From contig JBBRBB010000004.1 of NCBI GenBank assembly GCA_038206235.1, positions 164,991 to 228,990 of the forward strand: a DNA stretch of 64,000 nucleotides, written 5' to 3'. Made by a program: the position numbers and the translations under genes. This document shows positions 1 to 8,197 of the stretch, in pieces; position 1 is the stretch's first letter, and every line of letters starts with the position of its first letter. The stretch comes from JBBRBB01 sp038206235 (GTDB lineage: Bacteria; Bacteroidota; Bacteroidia; Chitinophagales; Chitinophagaceae). The notes under the pieces are model-generated. The model was not told where the DNA came from, did no database searches, and worked only from the letters and a program-made list of their open reading frames with translations.

Positions 1-797
1 TGCAGGATTTCTTAATAATTCCAATATCGCCAAACACATATCCTGATGCACTTGAAATGATATCATCGGTTTATTGGAAAACAAAAGAGGTGCTTAATAC
101 GAAAGGATATAATGCGATTCTTCTCGCAGATGAAGGTGGCTTTGGTCCGCAGCTTTCATCAAACAAAGAAGCGCTGGAAATTTTATGCGAAGCATTTCAT
201 TTGTGCGGATATAAACAGCATGAAGATATTGCCATAGCAATAGATGTTGCTGCTTCACATTTTTATGATGAAAAAAAAAATATTTATCATCTTAATTCAG
301 AAAAAATATTTCTGACTTCTTCGGAAATGATTGATATGCTTGAAAAGTGGACGAACGATTATCCAATAATTTCTATTGAAGATGGATTAGCAGAAGAGGA
401 TTGGGAGGGATGGCAACAACTTACCCAAAGACTTGGAAATAAAATACAGCTTATTGGTGATGACCTTTTCACAACGAATCCTGAACGTATTCAAAGAGGC
501 ATTGACATGAAGGCAGGCAATGCAGTTTTAATAAAGATGAATCAAATTGGCACATTGACTGAAACCGTACAAGCTGTGAAGATGGCAAAGGGAGCTGGCT
601 TTAAAACAGTAATATCAGCAAGGTCAGGAGAAACAGAAGATGCTACTCTTGCAGATTTAGCGGTTGGTTTGAATGGCGGACAAATTAAAATAGGTTCTCT
701 TGCAAGATCATCAAGGCTTGCTAAATATAATCAACTGCTTAGAATAAATGAACAGGTTGGAGGAAGATATGCAGGTGATTCAGTTTTTAAATTTTAG
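1..797 (+). CDS. eno: Enolase family protein (divergent paralogue), 5' end outside the window
   Basis: The reading frame is open from position 3 and has no start inside the window, so the N-terminal domain is missing. The visible part is the enolase barrel. Metal ligands are present (AIDVAAS, SIEDGL, IGDDLF), as are the catalytic base lysine (LIKMNQIGT) and the lysine of GGQIKIG. Enolase interconverts 2-phosphoglycerate and phosphoenolpyruvate in glycolysis. Two conserved active-site positions differ from the family. The SHRSGETED motif reads SARSGETED, so the histidine equivalent to yeast His373 is alanine. The LQEF motif at the window edge reads QDF, so the residue equivalent to yeast Glu168 is aspartate. 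The protein therefore looks like a second enolase-like protein with altered chemistry rather than the housekeeping enzyme. The family call is firm; the activity is doubtful. Confidence 0.9.
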   Translation, partial: QDFLIIPISPNTYPDALEMISSVYWKTKEVLNTKGYNAILLADEGGFGPQLSSNKEALEILCEAFHLCGYKQHEDIAIAIDVAASHFYDEKKNIYHLNSEKIFLTSSEMIDMLEKWTNDYPIISIEDGLAEEDWEGWQQLTQRLGNKIQLIGDDLFTTNPERIQRGIDMKAGNAVLIKMNQIGTLTETVQAVKMAKGAGFKTVISARSGETEDATLADLAVGLNGGQIKIGSLARSSRLAKYNQLLRINEQVGGRYAGDSVFKF

Positions 798-863
798 AAA
801 TTTGAAATGAAAATAATCATAACCATCTTCTACTGCATACAACCAACAATATTAAAAAGCCAT

Positions 864-871
864 TATTTTTG
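864..871 (+). promoter_or_regulatory. Putative -7 promoter box (TATTTTTG) upstream of the nested tRNA locus
   Basis: Matches the Bacteroidota TAnnTTTG box and lies 45 nt upstream of the first base of the outer tRNA. No clear -33 TTG element is visible, so this is suggestive only. Confidence 0.4.
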
Positions 872-941
872 CGGTTTAAATTTTTATTAAACAATCTTCA
901 ATCTTAAATGGAACTGGCCCCGTAGTTCAATGGATAGAATA

Positions 942-1045
942 TCCCGCAGGCAAAGTGGCCCGATAGTTCAATGGATAGAATAAGAGTTTCCTAAACTCCA
1001 GATACAAGTTCGATTCTTGTTCGGGCTACTTTGCCGATTGCGGGA
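942..1045 (+). repeat. Inverted repeat arms joining outer and inner tRNA
   Basis: TCCCGCA (942-948) pairs perfectly with TGCGGGA (1039-1045), and GGCAAAGT (949-956) pairs with ACTTTGCC (1028-1035). Three unpaired bases (1036-1038) lie on the 3' side. AAAGT and ACTTT at the inner end of the helix are also the sequences expected for positions 27-31 and 39-43 of the outer tRNA's anticodon stem, so the inner tRNA sits where the anticodon loop would be. Confidence 0.8.
957..1028 (+). tRNA. tRNA-Arg (anticodon CCU), nested
   Basis: Complete cloverleaf: acceptor GGCCCGA 957-963 with TCGGGCT 1021-1027 (G1-U72 wobble), D arm GTTC/GAAT 966-981, anticodon stem 983-987 with 995-999 (one A-C mismatch at the base), loop TTCCTAA with anticodon CCT at 990-992, T arm ACAAG/CTTGT around TTCGATT 1004-1020, discriminator A1028. 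No CCA is encoded (CTT follows), so CCA must be added. It is closely similar to the outer tRNA halves; their first 26 nt differ at only two positions (acceptor 6 and 7). This suggests that a duplicate was placed inside its own paralogue. Confidence 0.85.
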
Positions 1046-1120
1046 CTAAACTTTAGATACAGGTTCGATTCCTGTCGGGGCTACCAAAAACTATAATCTT
1101 GCAGTTACCTGCTTCAAATT

Positions 1121-1128
1121 TACTTTTG
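1121..1128 (+). promoter_or_regulatory. -7 promoter box (TACTTTTG) for the VOC gene
   Basis: Perfect TAnnTTTG match 13 nt upstream of the ATG at 1142, implying a very short 5' leader. Confidence 0.5.
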
Positions 1129-1141
1129 TAAAAAGCCTGTC

Positions 1142-1585
1142 ATGAAATTTTTCTCTTCAATATTTAGTATTTTATTTTTGACTATTGATTCATCTTCTGC
1201 ACAATCACCACACTTCAATCACGTAACTATTTATGTTGTTGACCTGAATAAAAGTGCAGATTTTTATGAGCATACAATGCAGCTTGAAAAAATTCCGGAA
1301 CCTTTTCATGATAATCGTCATCTGTGGTTTAAAATATCGGAACATAGTCAACTGCATGTTGTATCAGGCGCAAAGGAAATCATACCTCATGATATTAATA
1401 TTCATCTTGCATTCACAATATCTTCTGTAAAAGATTTTGCAAAGCACCTTGATTCCGTGAACATCAAATATGGCAATTGGGCGCAAACCAGCAAAGAGCC
1501 GCAGGTGCGCCCTGATGGTATTGCCCAAATTTATTTTCAGGACCCCGATGGTTATTGGATTGAAGTGAATGATGATAAGTATTGA
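1142..1585 (+). CDS. Secreted VOC (glyoxalase/bleomycin-resistance fold) protein
   Basis: 147 residues with a signal-peptide-like N-terminus (hydrophobic residues 3-15, likely cleavage after SSSA near residue 20). The rest is one VOC module: the HVTIYVVDLNKSADFY start typical of a first beta-alpha-beta-beta-beta unit, and FQDPDGYWIEVND at the end. Candidate metal ligands are His27, the His of LHVV near residue 72 and Glu141. Such proteins often bind a metal and act on small electrophiles or aromatic substrates; the substrate cannot be told here. It has its own promoter box and no operon partner. Export is unusual for glyoxalase I and argues for another role. The fold call is good; the function is unknown. 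Confidence 0.8.
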   Translation: MKFFSSIFSILFLTIDSSSAQSPHFNHVTIYVVDLNKSADFYEHTMQLEKIPEPFHDNRHLWFKISEHSQLHVVSGAKEIIPHDINIHLAFTISSVKDFAKHLDSVNIKYGNWAQTSKEPQVRPDGIAQIYFQDPDGYWIEVNDDKY

Positions 1586-1591
1586 TTCAGC

Positions 1592-1686
1592 TATCAGGTA
1601 TCAGGTATGAGGTGTCAGGTATCAGGTATCAGGTGTCGGTATCAGGTATCAGGTGTCGGTATCAGGTATGAGGTGTCAGTTATCAG
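1592..1686 (+). repeat. Tandem heptamer array (TATCAGG-type)
   Basis: About fourteen consecutive units, mostly 7 nt: TATCAGG, TATGAGG, TGTCAGG, with two 6-nt TGTCGG units. It begins a few bases after the VOC stop codon. The open frame running through it is an artefact of the repeat. Confidence 0.85.
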
Positions 1687-1726
1687 CAATAATCAGTTAA
1701 AGCATAGCACTCTGAAAACGCCAAAC

Positions 1727-1754
1727 CAGAAACCAGAAACGAGAAACGAGAAAC
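1727..1754 (+). repeat. Tandem heptamer array (CAGAAAC/GAGAAAC)
   Basis: Four exact 7-nt units: CAGAAAC twice, then GAGAAAC twice. The same unit family recurs inside the hydrolase gene at 57763-57797. Confidence 0.85.
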
Positions 1755-1759
1755 GGCTT

Positions 1760-1767
1760 TATCTTTG
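1760..1767 (+). promoter_or_regulatory. -7 promoter box (TATCTTTG) for the membrane TPR gene
   Basis: Perfect TAnnTTTG match 18 nt upstream of the ATG at 1786. It supports this ATG over the TTG two codons earlier. Confidence 0.55.
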
Positions 1768-1785
1768 CGCCCTTAAAAATTGTGT

Positions 1786-2439
1786 ATGAAGTTTTATAGC
1801 CTGTTAATAAAATATCGTTTTTGGTTAAGTGTGCTCGCTATTATTATTGCTGTAATATTAAATCTCACGGGCACCGGTTTCTGGCCTGTATTTCCATTAT
1901 ACTTTATTGCAGTGATAGGTTTATTCAGCCATTTCTTTATCGGTCCTCTTCGCTTAATACAGGAGCCAATGGAGCAGGGCAGAGTAGAAGAGGTTGAAAA
2001 AATTATGGATAGTATTTGGTTTCCAAATCTTTTATATAAACCTATTCGCTCCACCTATTATACAATCAAAGGCAATCTCGCCATGATGAAGCAGGATTTT
2101 GATACCGCAGAAAAACATTTGAAAAAAAGTTCGCAGCTTGGCGCTCCTATGCCCGAGGCAGAAGGCGCAAATAAATTGCAGCTTGGAATGATTGCATTAC
2201 AAAAAGGCGATTTCAAAAGCGGCGAAAGCTATATGCGGGCAGCCATTCGTGCAGGCATACCCGATAAAGAGAGTGAAGCCATTGCTTTTTTAAGCATGTG
2301 CCAGATATTTATGAATAAGCGTGAGTTCAGGGCTGCAAAAGATTTTTTTCGTAAGGCAAAAGCCTGCAAGCCTAAAACAAAACAGGTGCTCGACCAGATT
2401 AAAGAAGTTGAAAAATATATTTCAAGGGTTCCCGGATAA
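1786..2439 (+). CDS. Membrane-anchored TPR-like protein
   Basis: 217 residues from the ATG at 1786, which follows a promoter box; a TTG at 1780 would add two residues. Two hydrophobic segments lie near the N-terminus (about residues 9-28 and 31-50), followed by a soluble helical region. The part after about residue 85 shows TPR-like helix pairs (for example NLAMMKQDFDTAEKHLKKS and GMIALQKGDFKSGESYMRAA). Such proteins are protein-interaction platforms at the inner membrane. The specific role is unknown and neighbours give no hint. The gene call is strong. Confidence 0.8.
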   Translation: MKFYSLLIKYRFWLSVLAIIIAVILNLTGTGFWPVFPLYFIAVIGLFSHFFIGPLRLIQEPMEQGRVEEVEKIMDSIWFPNLLYKPIRSTYYTIKGNLAMMKQDFDTAEKHLKKSSQLGAPMPEAEGANKLQLGMIALQKGDFKSGESYMRAAIRAGIPDKESEAIAFLSMCQIFMNKREFRAAKDFFRKAKACKPKTKQVLDQIKEVEKYISRVPG

Positions 2440-2933
2440 TAAACTATAATGTCGAACGCAGTGAGACATCTCCTGGATGTAAATTGCCAGACTTTATTTG
2501 AATGTTATACAGCCCCAGAGGGACAAAACGTTAGTAGAAAACGATTTCGTGCATAAACGATAGCTCCATAGGAGCGACACATTACATCGTAATTTTGTGT
2601 CGCCTCTACGAGGCTCAAAAAAAATTCTACAGTTAATTTTACTAACGTTTCACTTCTACGAAGCTTATGAATTTAAAGCGCTCGGCTTGACGCCTATGCG
2701 ATAAACATCGGTAGAGAAATCACTTTTGACTCATCTATTTCAAAAATTTTTTTTTAATTGCTTTGAAATTTTTATTTCCATAGCTATTCCCTTCTGCAAT
2801 TTCAATGAATGTTTTCCACAACTTTTACATTGCATTACCACAGTTCAGTAACCTTATTACCTTTAAACCGTTTTACGATTTATTTAAGATGAATTACGAA
2901 ATATTGGAAAAATTATTCCGTTCCAACCATTGT
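2440..2933. other. Intergenic region with a nested palindromic repeat
   Basis: 494 nt without a convincing gene. It holds the palindrome described at 2526-2650. The last 130 nt, up to the TPR start, read open in the frame of the next gene but lack protein character before the signal peptide at 2934. Confidence 0.6.
2526..2650. repeat. Nested imperfect palindrome, likely a dispersed intergenic element
   Basis: Outer arms AAACGTTAGTA (2526-2536) and TACTAACGTTT (2640-2650) are perfect 11-nt inverses. Inner arms 2562-2581 and 2596-2615 match at 15 of 20 positions and share CGACACA/TGTGTCG. As RNA this would fold into a long two-step hairpin. There is no coding capacity. Confidence 0.7.
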
Positions 2934-5900
2934 ATGACTATACAAAGAATTCTGTTATCATCTGTCTTGCTTTTTTTCTTACACACAACACAGGCACAAT
3001 ACACAAAAGCCAACGACGACCCCGATGCAGATTTTAAATTAGCCAAGGAGCTATATCAGCAGGAAAAATTCAGTCTTGCCTATCCTCTTTTTGAATCATT
3101 ATATGCAGAGAGTAATATACGCAGCAATATTCCTGTTACTGTGCAGTTAGAATCAAAATATTATTCCATTATTTGCGGGCTTGAATTGAAAGACCCAACA
3201 GCAGTAACGGCTGCGCAGGAATTTATAGACTTAGAGCATCATGAGCCGCGTATACAAATGATGAGCTATCATCTTGGCGAATATTATTATAAAACACAGG
3301 ATTTTACCGATGCAATAAAATATTATGAGCAGGCAGGATATGATAATTTAAGCAACAGGGAAATTGCAGATATGAAATTTCATGAAGGGTATGGGTATTT
3401 CACAATTCAAAAATTTGCTGATGCGAAACCGTTGTTTGATGCAATAAGACAGATACAAGACAATCCCAATTATTACGATGCAAATTATTATTACGGCTTT
3501 ATCGCCTTCGCTGAAAAAAAATATGATGCTGCATTGAATTCTTTTAAAACGCTGGAAGGTCAATCTACATATGAAAAAATAATTCCTTATTACATCGCAG
3601 AAATATATTACTACAATGGCGAAAAAGATAAGGCGCTGGATTATGGCGAAAAAGCACTGGCAACCGGTAATCAATATTACGACCTTCCATTGCGTGAATT
3701 GGTTGGACATATTTATTTTGAAAAAAAGAATTACGACAAAGCGCTCCCTTACCTGGAAAAATATGTAACCAGCACAGAGAAAGTTAGCCGTGAAGATTTA
3801 TATGAATTAGCTTATTGTTATTATGATGCCGAACAATACCGCAACGCTATAAATGGATTTAAACAACTTGGAGGTAAGCAAGATACACTCGCACAAAACA
3901 GCATGTACCTTCTTGCAGATTCATATCTCAAGCTGGGAAATAAAGCAGGAGCCAGAAACGCATTTTTATTTTGCGCTCTCAACAGCAGCAATAAAGAGCA
4001 AAAGGAAATTTCAAAATTCCATTATGGAAAACTTTCTTTTGAATTAGGCTATCTCGATGTGGCATCGAATGAACTTTCTGAATACATCAGCATTTATTCT
4101 AATTCTCTCTATACCAATGAAGCCAAAGAATTGTTGGTAAATGTTCTTGCCAATACAAATAATTATAAAGAAGCGCTAGAGCTTTTTGGAAGCTTGCCCG
4201 CCAAAACTGATATTGTAAAAAGAGCGTATCCAAAAATATTGTATGGGCGTGCTGTTGAATTAATCAATGACCAGCAAATTATTCAGGCCAATGACTTGCT
4301 GAACGAAATTTTTCCTGTTGACTACAATGAAGATTTACTTTCTTACGTAAACTTTTGGAAAGGTGAAATTGCTTATCGAAACAATCAATATGATTCGGCG
4401 ATTTTTTATCTGCTTAATTATATGCGACAGCCTGTGAGCTATGGCGAAGTAAATGCAACAAACGCAAAATATACATTAGGCTATAGCAGTCTGCGGCAAG
4501 AAGATTATGACCATGCACTGCAAAATTTTGAAGCAATTGCAACATCCATTACCCCTAACTCTTCACCTGTACAAACAGATGCATACATAAGAGCTGCCGA
4601 TTGCTATTTTATGCAAAAAAAATTCAGCAAGGCATTGCAGATGTATGAAACGGTAATCAACTATCAATTGCCTGCTGCTGATTATGCGTTGTATCAAAAA
4701 GCATTTATTTCGGGAGCCGCTGACCAGTTTGCACAAAAAGTTTCTTTGCTGCAATCTGTTTCGCAGCGTTACCCGTCTTCCTCATTAGTTGCCGATGCAA
4801 ACATGGAAATTGCAAATACGTATTTGGCTCAGGAAAATTACCAGGCTGCTATCAATCCATTAAATACAATTGTAAAAAATAAAAATGCAGAATCGTACAA
4901 GCCGCAGGCATATTTAAAATTAGGCATCAGCTATTTTAATTTGAATGATAACAATAATGCGCTGAATAATTTCAAGCTGTTGATTTCAAATTATCCCAAC
5001 TCTTCAGAAAGTGATGAGGCGGTTGATTATGTAAGAAATATTTTCATCGAAAATCAGCGCCCTGCAGACTTTGTTTCCTTTATGCAGCAAAACGGAAAAG
5101 AAGTAAGCTATTCTGAAGAAGATTCTTTAACCTATATCGTTGCCAATGCAGCATACAATAATCACTCTTATGAAAATGCGCTGCAGGCATTGAAAGATTA
5201 TCTGAATAAATTTCCTGACGGGCAATATTCGATTGATGCAAACTACCGCCTTGCTGAAATATTCAACAGCAAAAAAGATTTTACAAATGCCCTTACTTAC
5301 TATACCCATGTGGCACAAAAGGCGCCCAATAAATATGCAGAGGCAAGTGTGCTGCAGGCTGCACGCATCAGCTATTTTGAATTGAAAAACTATCAGCAGG
5401 CAGAGCAATATTTCACACAGCTTAAAGACATTGCTACAACTCCTGAAAATAAATTGGAGAACATGCGTGGCCTGTTGCGGTGTCAGTATAAGCTTGCAGA
5501 ATGGGATGCTGCTTTTGCCAATGCGCAGGATTTGCTGCAGCAAAAAGGAATTGCAACAGACGATAAGATGATTGCCAATATGGCGATTGCAAAAAATGAT
5601 CAGAACAACAACCAGCTTGGTGAAGCAAGCGATGCGTATAAAACCGTTGTAAGCCTTGGTAAATCTGAATATGCAGCCGAAGCAAGATACCGCATTGCAG
5701 AAATTTTATTTCTCCAAAACAAATTTCCCGAAGCAGAGAAGGCAGGCTTTGATGTTATTAACAAAGCAGGCTCTTATGATTACTGGATTACAAAAGCATA
5801 TATTCTGTTGGGCGATATATATTTTAAACAGCAGGATTATTTTAATGCCGAAGCAACGTTGAAAAGCGTAGTAGAAAATGCGTCTGATGAAACACTAAAA

Positions 5901-5972
5901 CAGGAAGCACAGCAAAAATTAGATGCGGTGATTGCAGAAAAAAATAAGAACAACAAAATTGTGCAACAGTAA
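2934..5972 (+). CDS. Large secreted TPR protein
   Basis: The open frame starts at 2805, but the ATG at 2934 begins a clear signal peptide (MTIQRILLSSVLLFFLHTTQAQ), so 1012 residues are proposed. The mature protein is made almost entirely of TPR/SEL-like helical repeats, with recurring patterns such as AIKYYEQAGY, ALNNFKLLISNYPNS and ALTYYTHVAQKAPNKYAEA. It is periplasmic and probably works as a scaffold. It is followed after 14 nt by a beta-barrel protein gene and then by an HU-CCDC81 gene. This arrangement suggests a cell-envelope assembly module, which is an inference from context. The exact partners are unknown. Confidence 0.85.
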   Translation: MTIQRILLSSVLLFFLHTTQAQYTKANDDPDADFKLAKELYQQEKFSLAYPLFESLYAESNIRSNIPVTVQLESKYYSIICGLELKDPTAVTAAQEFIDLEHHEPRIQMMSYHLGEYYYKTQDFTDAIKYYEQAGYDNLSNREIADMKFHEGYGYFTIQKFADAKPLFDAIRQIQDNPNYYDANYYYGFIAFAEKKYDAALNSFKTLEGQSTYEKIIPYYIAEIYYYNGEKDKALDYGEKALATGNQYYDLPLRELVGHIYFEKKNYDKALPYLEKYVTSTEKVSREDLYELAYCYYDAEQYRNAINGFKQLGGKQDTLAQNSMYLLADSYLKLGNKAGARNAFLFCALNSSNKEQKEISKFHYGKLSFELGYLDVASNELSEYISIYSNSLYTNEAKELLVNVLANTNNYKEALELFGSLPAKTDIVKRAYPKILYGRAVELINDQQIIQANDLLNEIFPVDYNEDLLSYVNFWKGEIAYRNNQYDSAIFYLLNYMRQPVSYGEVNATNAKYTLGYSSLRQEDYDHALQNFEAIATSITPNSSPVQTDAYIRAADCYFMQKKFSKALQMYETVINYQLPAADYALYQKAFISGAADQFAQKVSLLQSVSQRYPSSSLVADANMEIANTYLAQENYQAAINPLNTIVKNKNAESYKPQAYLKLGISYFNLNDNNNALNNFKLLISNYPNSSESDEAVDYVRNIFIENQRPADFVSFMQQNGKEVSYSEEDSLTYIVANAAYNNHSYENALQALKDYLNKFPDGQYSIDANYRLAEIFNSKKDFTNALTYYTHVAQKAPNKYAEASVLQAARISYFELKNYQQAEQYFTQLKDIATTPENKLENMRGLLRCQYKLAEWDAAFANAQDLLQQKGIATDDKMIANMAIAKNDQNNNQLGEASDAYKTVVSLGKSEYAAEARYRIAEILFLQNKFPEAEKAGFDVINKAGSYDYWITKAYILLGDIYFKQQDYFNAEATLKSVVENASDETLKQEAQQKLDAVIAEKNKNNKIVQQ

Positions 5973-5986
5973 ATTTTCAATCAGAG

Positions 5987-7618
5987 ATGAAAAAAATCAT
6001 ACTAATAAGTATCACAACATTTTTCAGCGTTTATTCTTTTTCACAAAAAAAAGATACAACACGAACTGTAGTAGTAACATCTGCTTTTAAACCAACCTTA
6101 AAGATAACATCCAAAATAAATTTCAGCGCAGCATCACCGCAGCCTGATTCTGTGCGGCCTGTATTACAATATGACGTTCCAGCTCAAAATCTTTCCTTCG
6201 TTTATCAATCTCCTGCATTAAAGCCACTGGCGGCAGATATTGATTCTGCTGTTCACTGGAACAACACTAATTTTATTAAAGCAGGTTACGGAAATTATAC
6301 AACACCTTATTTGCAGGCAGGTGTTTCTTTGGGCGATGGCGTTGTATCTGTTCTCAATATTCATGGCAAATACACTTCTTCACAGGGCTCTTTGTCTTTT
6401 CAGGATTTCAGCAAAACAAATATTGAAGCGATAGGAATATTCAGCACCGCAGACAATAAAAATGAATGGAGCAACAAACTTTTCTTTGATAATAACACAC
6501 AATACGAGTATGGCTTTTTCCCCGATTCATTAAAATTCAGTAAAGACGCTCTGCGACAAGCTTTCACGACCCTTGGTGGTAAGGTTGCTTTCCGTAATAA
6601 AATGGAAAATAGTTTTGGTATCAGTTATAACCCTAATGCATCATTGGATATTTTTACTGATAATAAAAACGGGAAAGAAAATAATTTCATTGTCAATGCG
6701 CCCTTGTCAAAATCAATCGCAAAAATATTTGCCTTCAATGTCGGCTTAACAGCAGACGTTACCAGTTACAAAACTGATACGGTTCAGGTTGATAATAATT
6801 TATACTACTTAACTCCCAACTTAGAATTTAAAACCCCAAACTTCAGGCTGGCTGGGGGTTTCACCCCTTCATGGGATAACAGCACGTTTGCATTGCTTCC
6901 AAACTTTACAGCAGAAGCAAAACTGAATGAAGAAAAATTTATTCTGCAGGCAGGATGGATTGGCTATTACAATAAAACAACCTACCAATTTCTTTCTTCA
7001 GTTAATCCCTGGCTTCGGCAGCCGGCTTTTTTAATGAATACAAGAATTAAAGAACAATATGCAGGATTCAAAGGCTCCGCAGGCAGCCATTTTACTTATA
7101 ACGCCAAGCTCTCTTATTTGCTTTTTAATAATCAGCCATTATTTGTAAACGATACAATTACCGGACGCTCATTTGAAGTAGTGAATGAAATGGAAATGAA
7201 AGACATTCGCATACACGGTGAAATCGGCTATACACAGCAGGAAAAATTTTCTTTGCTTGGCGGCGCTACATTCAATCAGTATAGCAGCTTACAAAATAAT
7301 GCAGAAGCGTGGGGTTTGTTGCCGATTGAAATAAATGGTTCTTTACGCTGGACGATTTTAAAAGACCTTTTATTAAAAAGCGATATATATTTTTGGGATG
7401 GAGCAAAGTACAGAACTAAATCATTGCAAAGTGAAAGGCTGCCTGCGGCAGTTGATATGAACGCCGGTGTTGAATTTGCCATAAGACCACAGTTAAATCT
7501 CTGGCTTCAATTCAATAATATTTTCAATAACCAGTACGAGCGATGGAGCCAGTATCCCGTATTAGGCTTTAATGTATTGGCAGGTGTTGTATATTCGTTT
7601 GATAAGATAAACCAGTAG
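5987..7618 (+). CDS. Outer-membrane beta-barrel protein (TonB-receptor-like, no visible plug)
   Basis: 543 residues with a signal peptide (MKKIILISITTFFSVYSFS) and a mature part rich in alternating aromatic/hydrophobic beta-strand patterns. It ends in an amphipathic strand (VLGFNVLAGVVYSFDKINQ), as outer-membrane barrels do. RTVVVTSAFKPT near residue 25 recalls the TonB-box/plug start of Bacteroidota receptors, but at this length a complete plug plus 22-strand barrel is not present. It lies 14 nt after the TPR gene and 1 nt before the HU-CCDC81 gene, so it is the middle of an operon. The role is probably envelope assembly or transport; no substrate can be assigned. Confidence 0.75.
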   Translation: MKKIILISITTFFSVYSFSQKKDTTRTVVVTSAFKPTLKITSKINFSAASPQPDSVRPVLQYDVPAQNLSFVYQSPALKPLAADIDSAVHWNNTNFIKAGYGNYTTPYLQAGVSLGDGVVSVLNIHGKYTSSQGSLSFQDFSKTNIEAIGIFSTADNKNEWSNKLFFDNNTQYEYGFFPDSLKFSKDALRQAFTTLGGKVAFRNKMENSFGISYNPNASLDIFTDNKNGKENNFIVNAPLSKSIAKIFAFNVGLTADVTSYKTDTVQVDNNLYYLTPNLEFKTPNFRLAGGFTPSWDNSTFALLPNFTAEAKLNEEKFILQAGWIGYYNKTTYQFLSSVNPWLRQPAFLMNTRIKEQYAGFKGSAGSHFTYNAKLSYLLFNNQPLFVNDTITGRSFEVVNEMEMKDIRIHGEIGYTQQEKFSLLGGATFNQYSSLQNNAEAWGLLPIEINGSLRWTILKDLLLKSDIYFWDGAKYRTKSLQSERLPAAVDMNAGVEFAIRPQLNLWLQFNNIFNNQYERWSQYPVLGFNVLAGVVYSFDKINQ

Positions 7619-7619
7619 C

Positions 7620-8183
7620 ATGTACAATTTTCTGTATCAATATCTCATCTTTAATAAAAAATTATCTATACCGGGCATCGGAAGCTTTATTGTTGAAAAC
7701 AAAAATGCAACACTCAACTTTGTAGATAAAATAATATATCCGCCACTTCCTGTTATCAATTATACTGCGGAGAAGTTACCCGCCGATAAAAATTTTTTCA
7801 CTTCATTGTCTCGCCAATTGAATGTTGACGAAACAAGTGCTGAAAATAAATTCAACGAATTCACTTCATCGTTTACTCATCAAATTTCGCAAAACGGTTC
7901 AATAACCCTTCCCGGCATTGGCATTCTTACCAAACAGTTTTATAGCACGTTTACATTTGAGCCACAACAGAACATTCAAACCTTATTTCCTGAAATACAT
8001 GCAGAACGTGTGGTGCGCAAAAATGCGGAGCATACTGTATTAGTTGGTGAATCAGAAAAAACTTCTGTGCAAATGCAGGAATTTTTGCAGGAAGAAACGC
8101 CTGTAAAAAAATGGTGGGTGCCTGCCGCTGTACTTGCTGTTATTGGTGTTGCAGCATTAATACTTTATTATGCTGCACATTAG
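7620..8183 (+). CDS. HU-CCDC81-domain protein with C-terminal membrane anchor
   Basis: 187 residues. The N-terminal half resembles the two tandem prokaryotic CCDC81-type HU domains: KLSIPGIGSFIVENKNAT and later NGSITLPGIGILTKQF carry the repeated PGIG signature. Bacteroidota relatives usually continue through a membrane segment into a periplasmic SPOR domain that binds denuded peptidoglycan. Here the chain ends directly after one hydrophobic segment (WWVPAAVLAVIGVAALILYY), so SPOR is absent and the protein would be tail-anchored with the HU domains in the cytoplasm. It is the last gene of the envelope operon and is followed by a terminator hairpin. Confidence 0.75.
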   Translation: MYNFLYQYLIFNKKLSIPGIGSFIVENKNATLNFVDKIIYPPLPVINYTAEKLPADKNFFTSLSRQLNVDETSAENKFNEFTSSFTHQISQNGSITLPGIGILTKQFYSTFTFEPQQNIQTLFPEIHAERVVRKNAEHTVLVGESEKTSVQMQEFLQEETPVKKWWVPAAVLAVIGVAALILYYAAH

Positions 8184-8197
8184 TACTGAAAATAATA

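Larger units (their letters stand above)
916..1086 (+). other. Interrupted outer tRNA-Arg with a complete tRNA inside it
   Basis: The two ends form one cloverleaf: acceptor 916-922 pairs with 1076-1082, D stem 925-928 pairs with 937-940, T stem 1059-1063 pairs with 1071-1075, with TTCGATT as T loop, A1083 as discriminator and an encoded CCA at 1084-1086. Positions 1-26 of the tRNA end at A941. The 3' half resumes at C1046 as CTAAACTTT, which matches tRNA positions 35-43 of a CCU-anticodon tRNA-Arg. Between them are 104 nt: 942-956 is complementary to 1028-1045 (15 bp, GAT bulge at 1036-1038), and this helix encloses the inner tRNA at 957-1028. As it stands the outer tRNA has no anticodon. It may be a disrupted gene, a structured precursor, or a scaffold for the inner tRNA. 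Confidence 0.75.

Noticed and set aside
942..1045. Group I intron in tRNA-Arg(CCU)
   Set aside because: Such introns are known in this tRNA in other bacteria, but the insert here is only 104 nt and is itself a tRNA with flanking inverted arms.
1592..1754. Possible CRISPR array
   Set aside because: Units are 7 nt without spacers, and no cas genes are nearby.
1607..1789. Open frame of 60 codons
   Set aside because: It is a translation of two heptamer arrays and has no protein-like composition.
5127..5685. Overlapping open frames opposite the large TPR gene
   Set aside because: Shadows caused by the repetitive codon pattern of the TPR gene.
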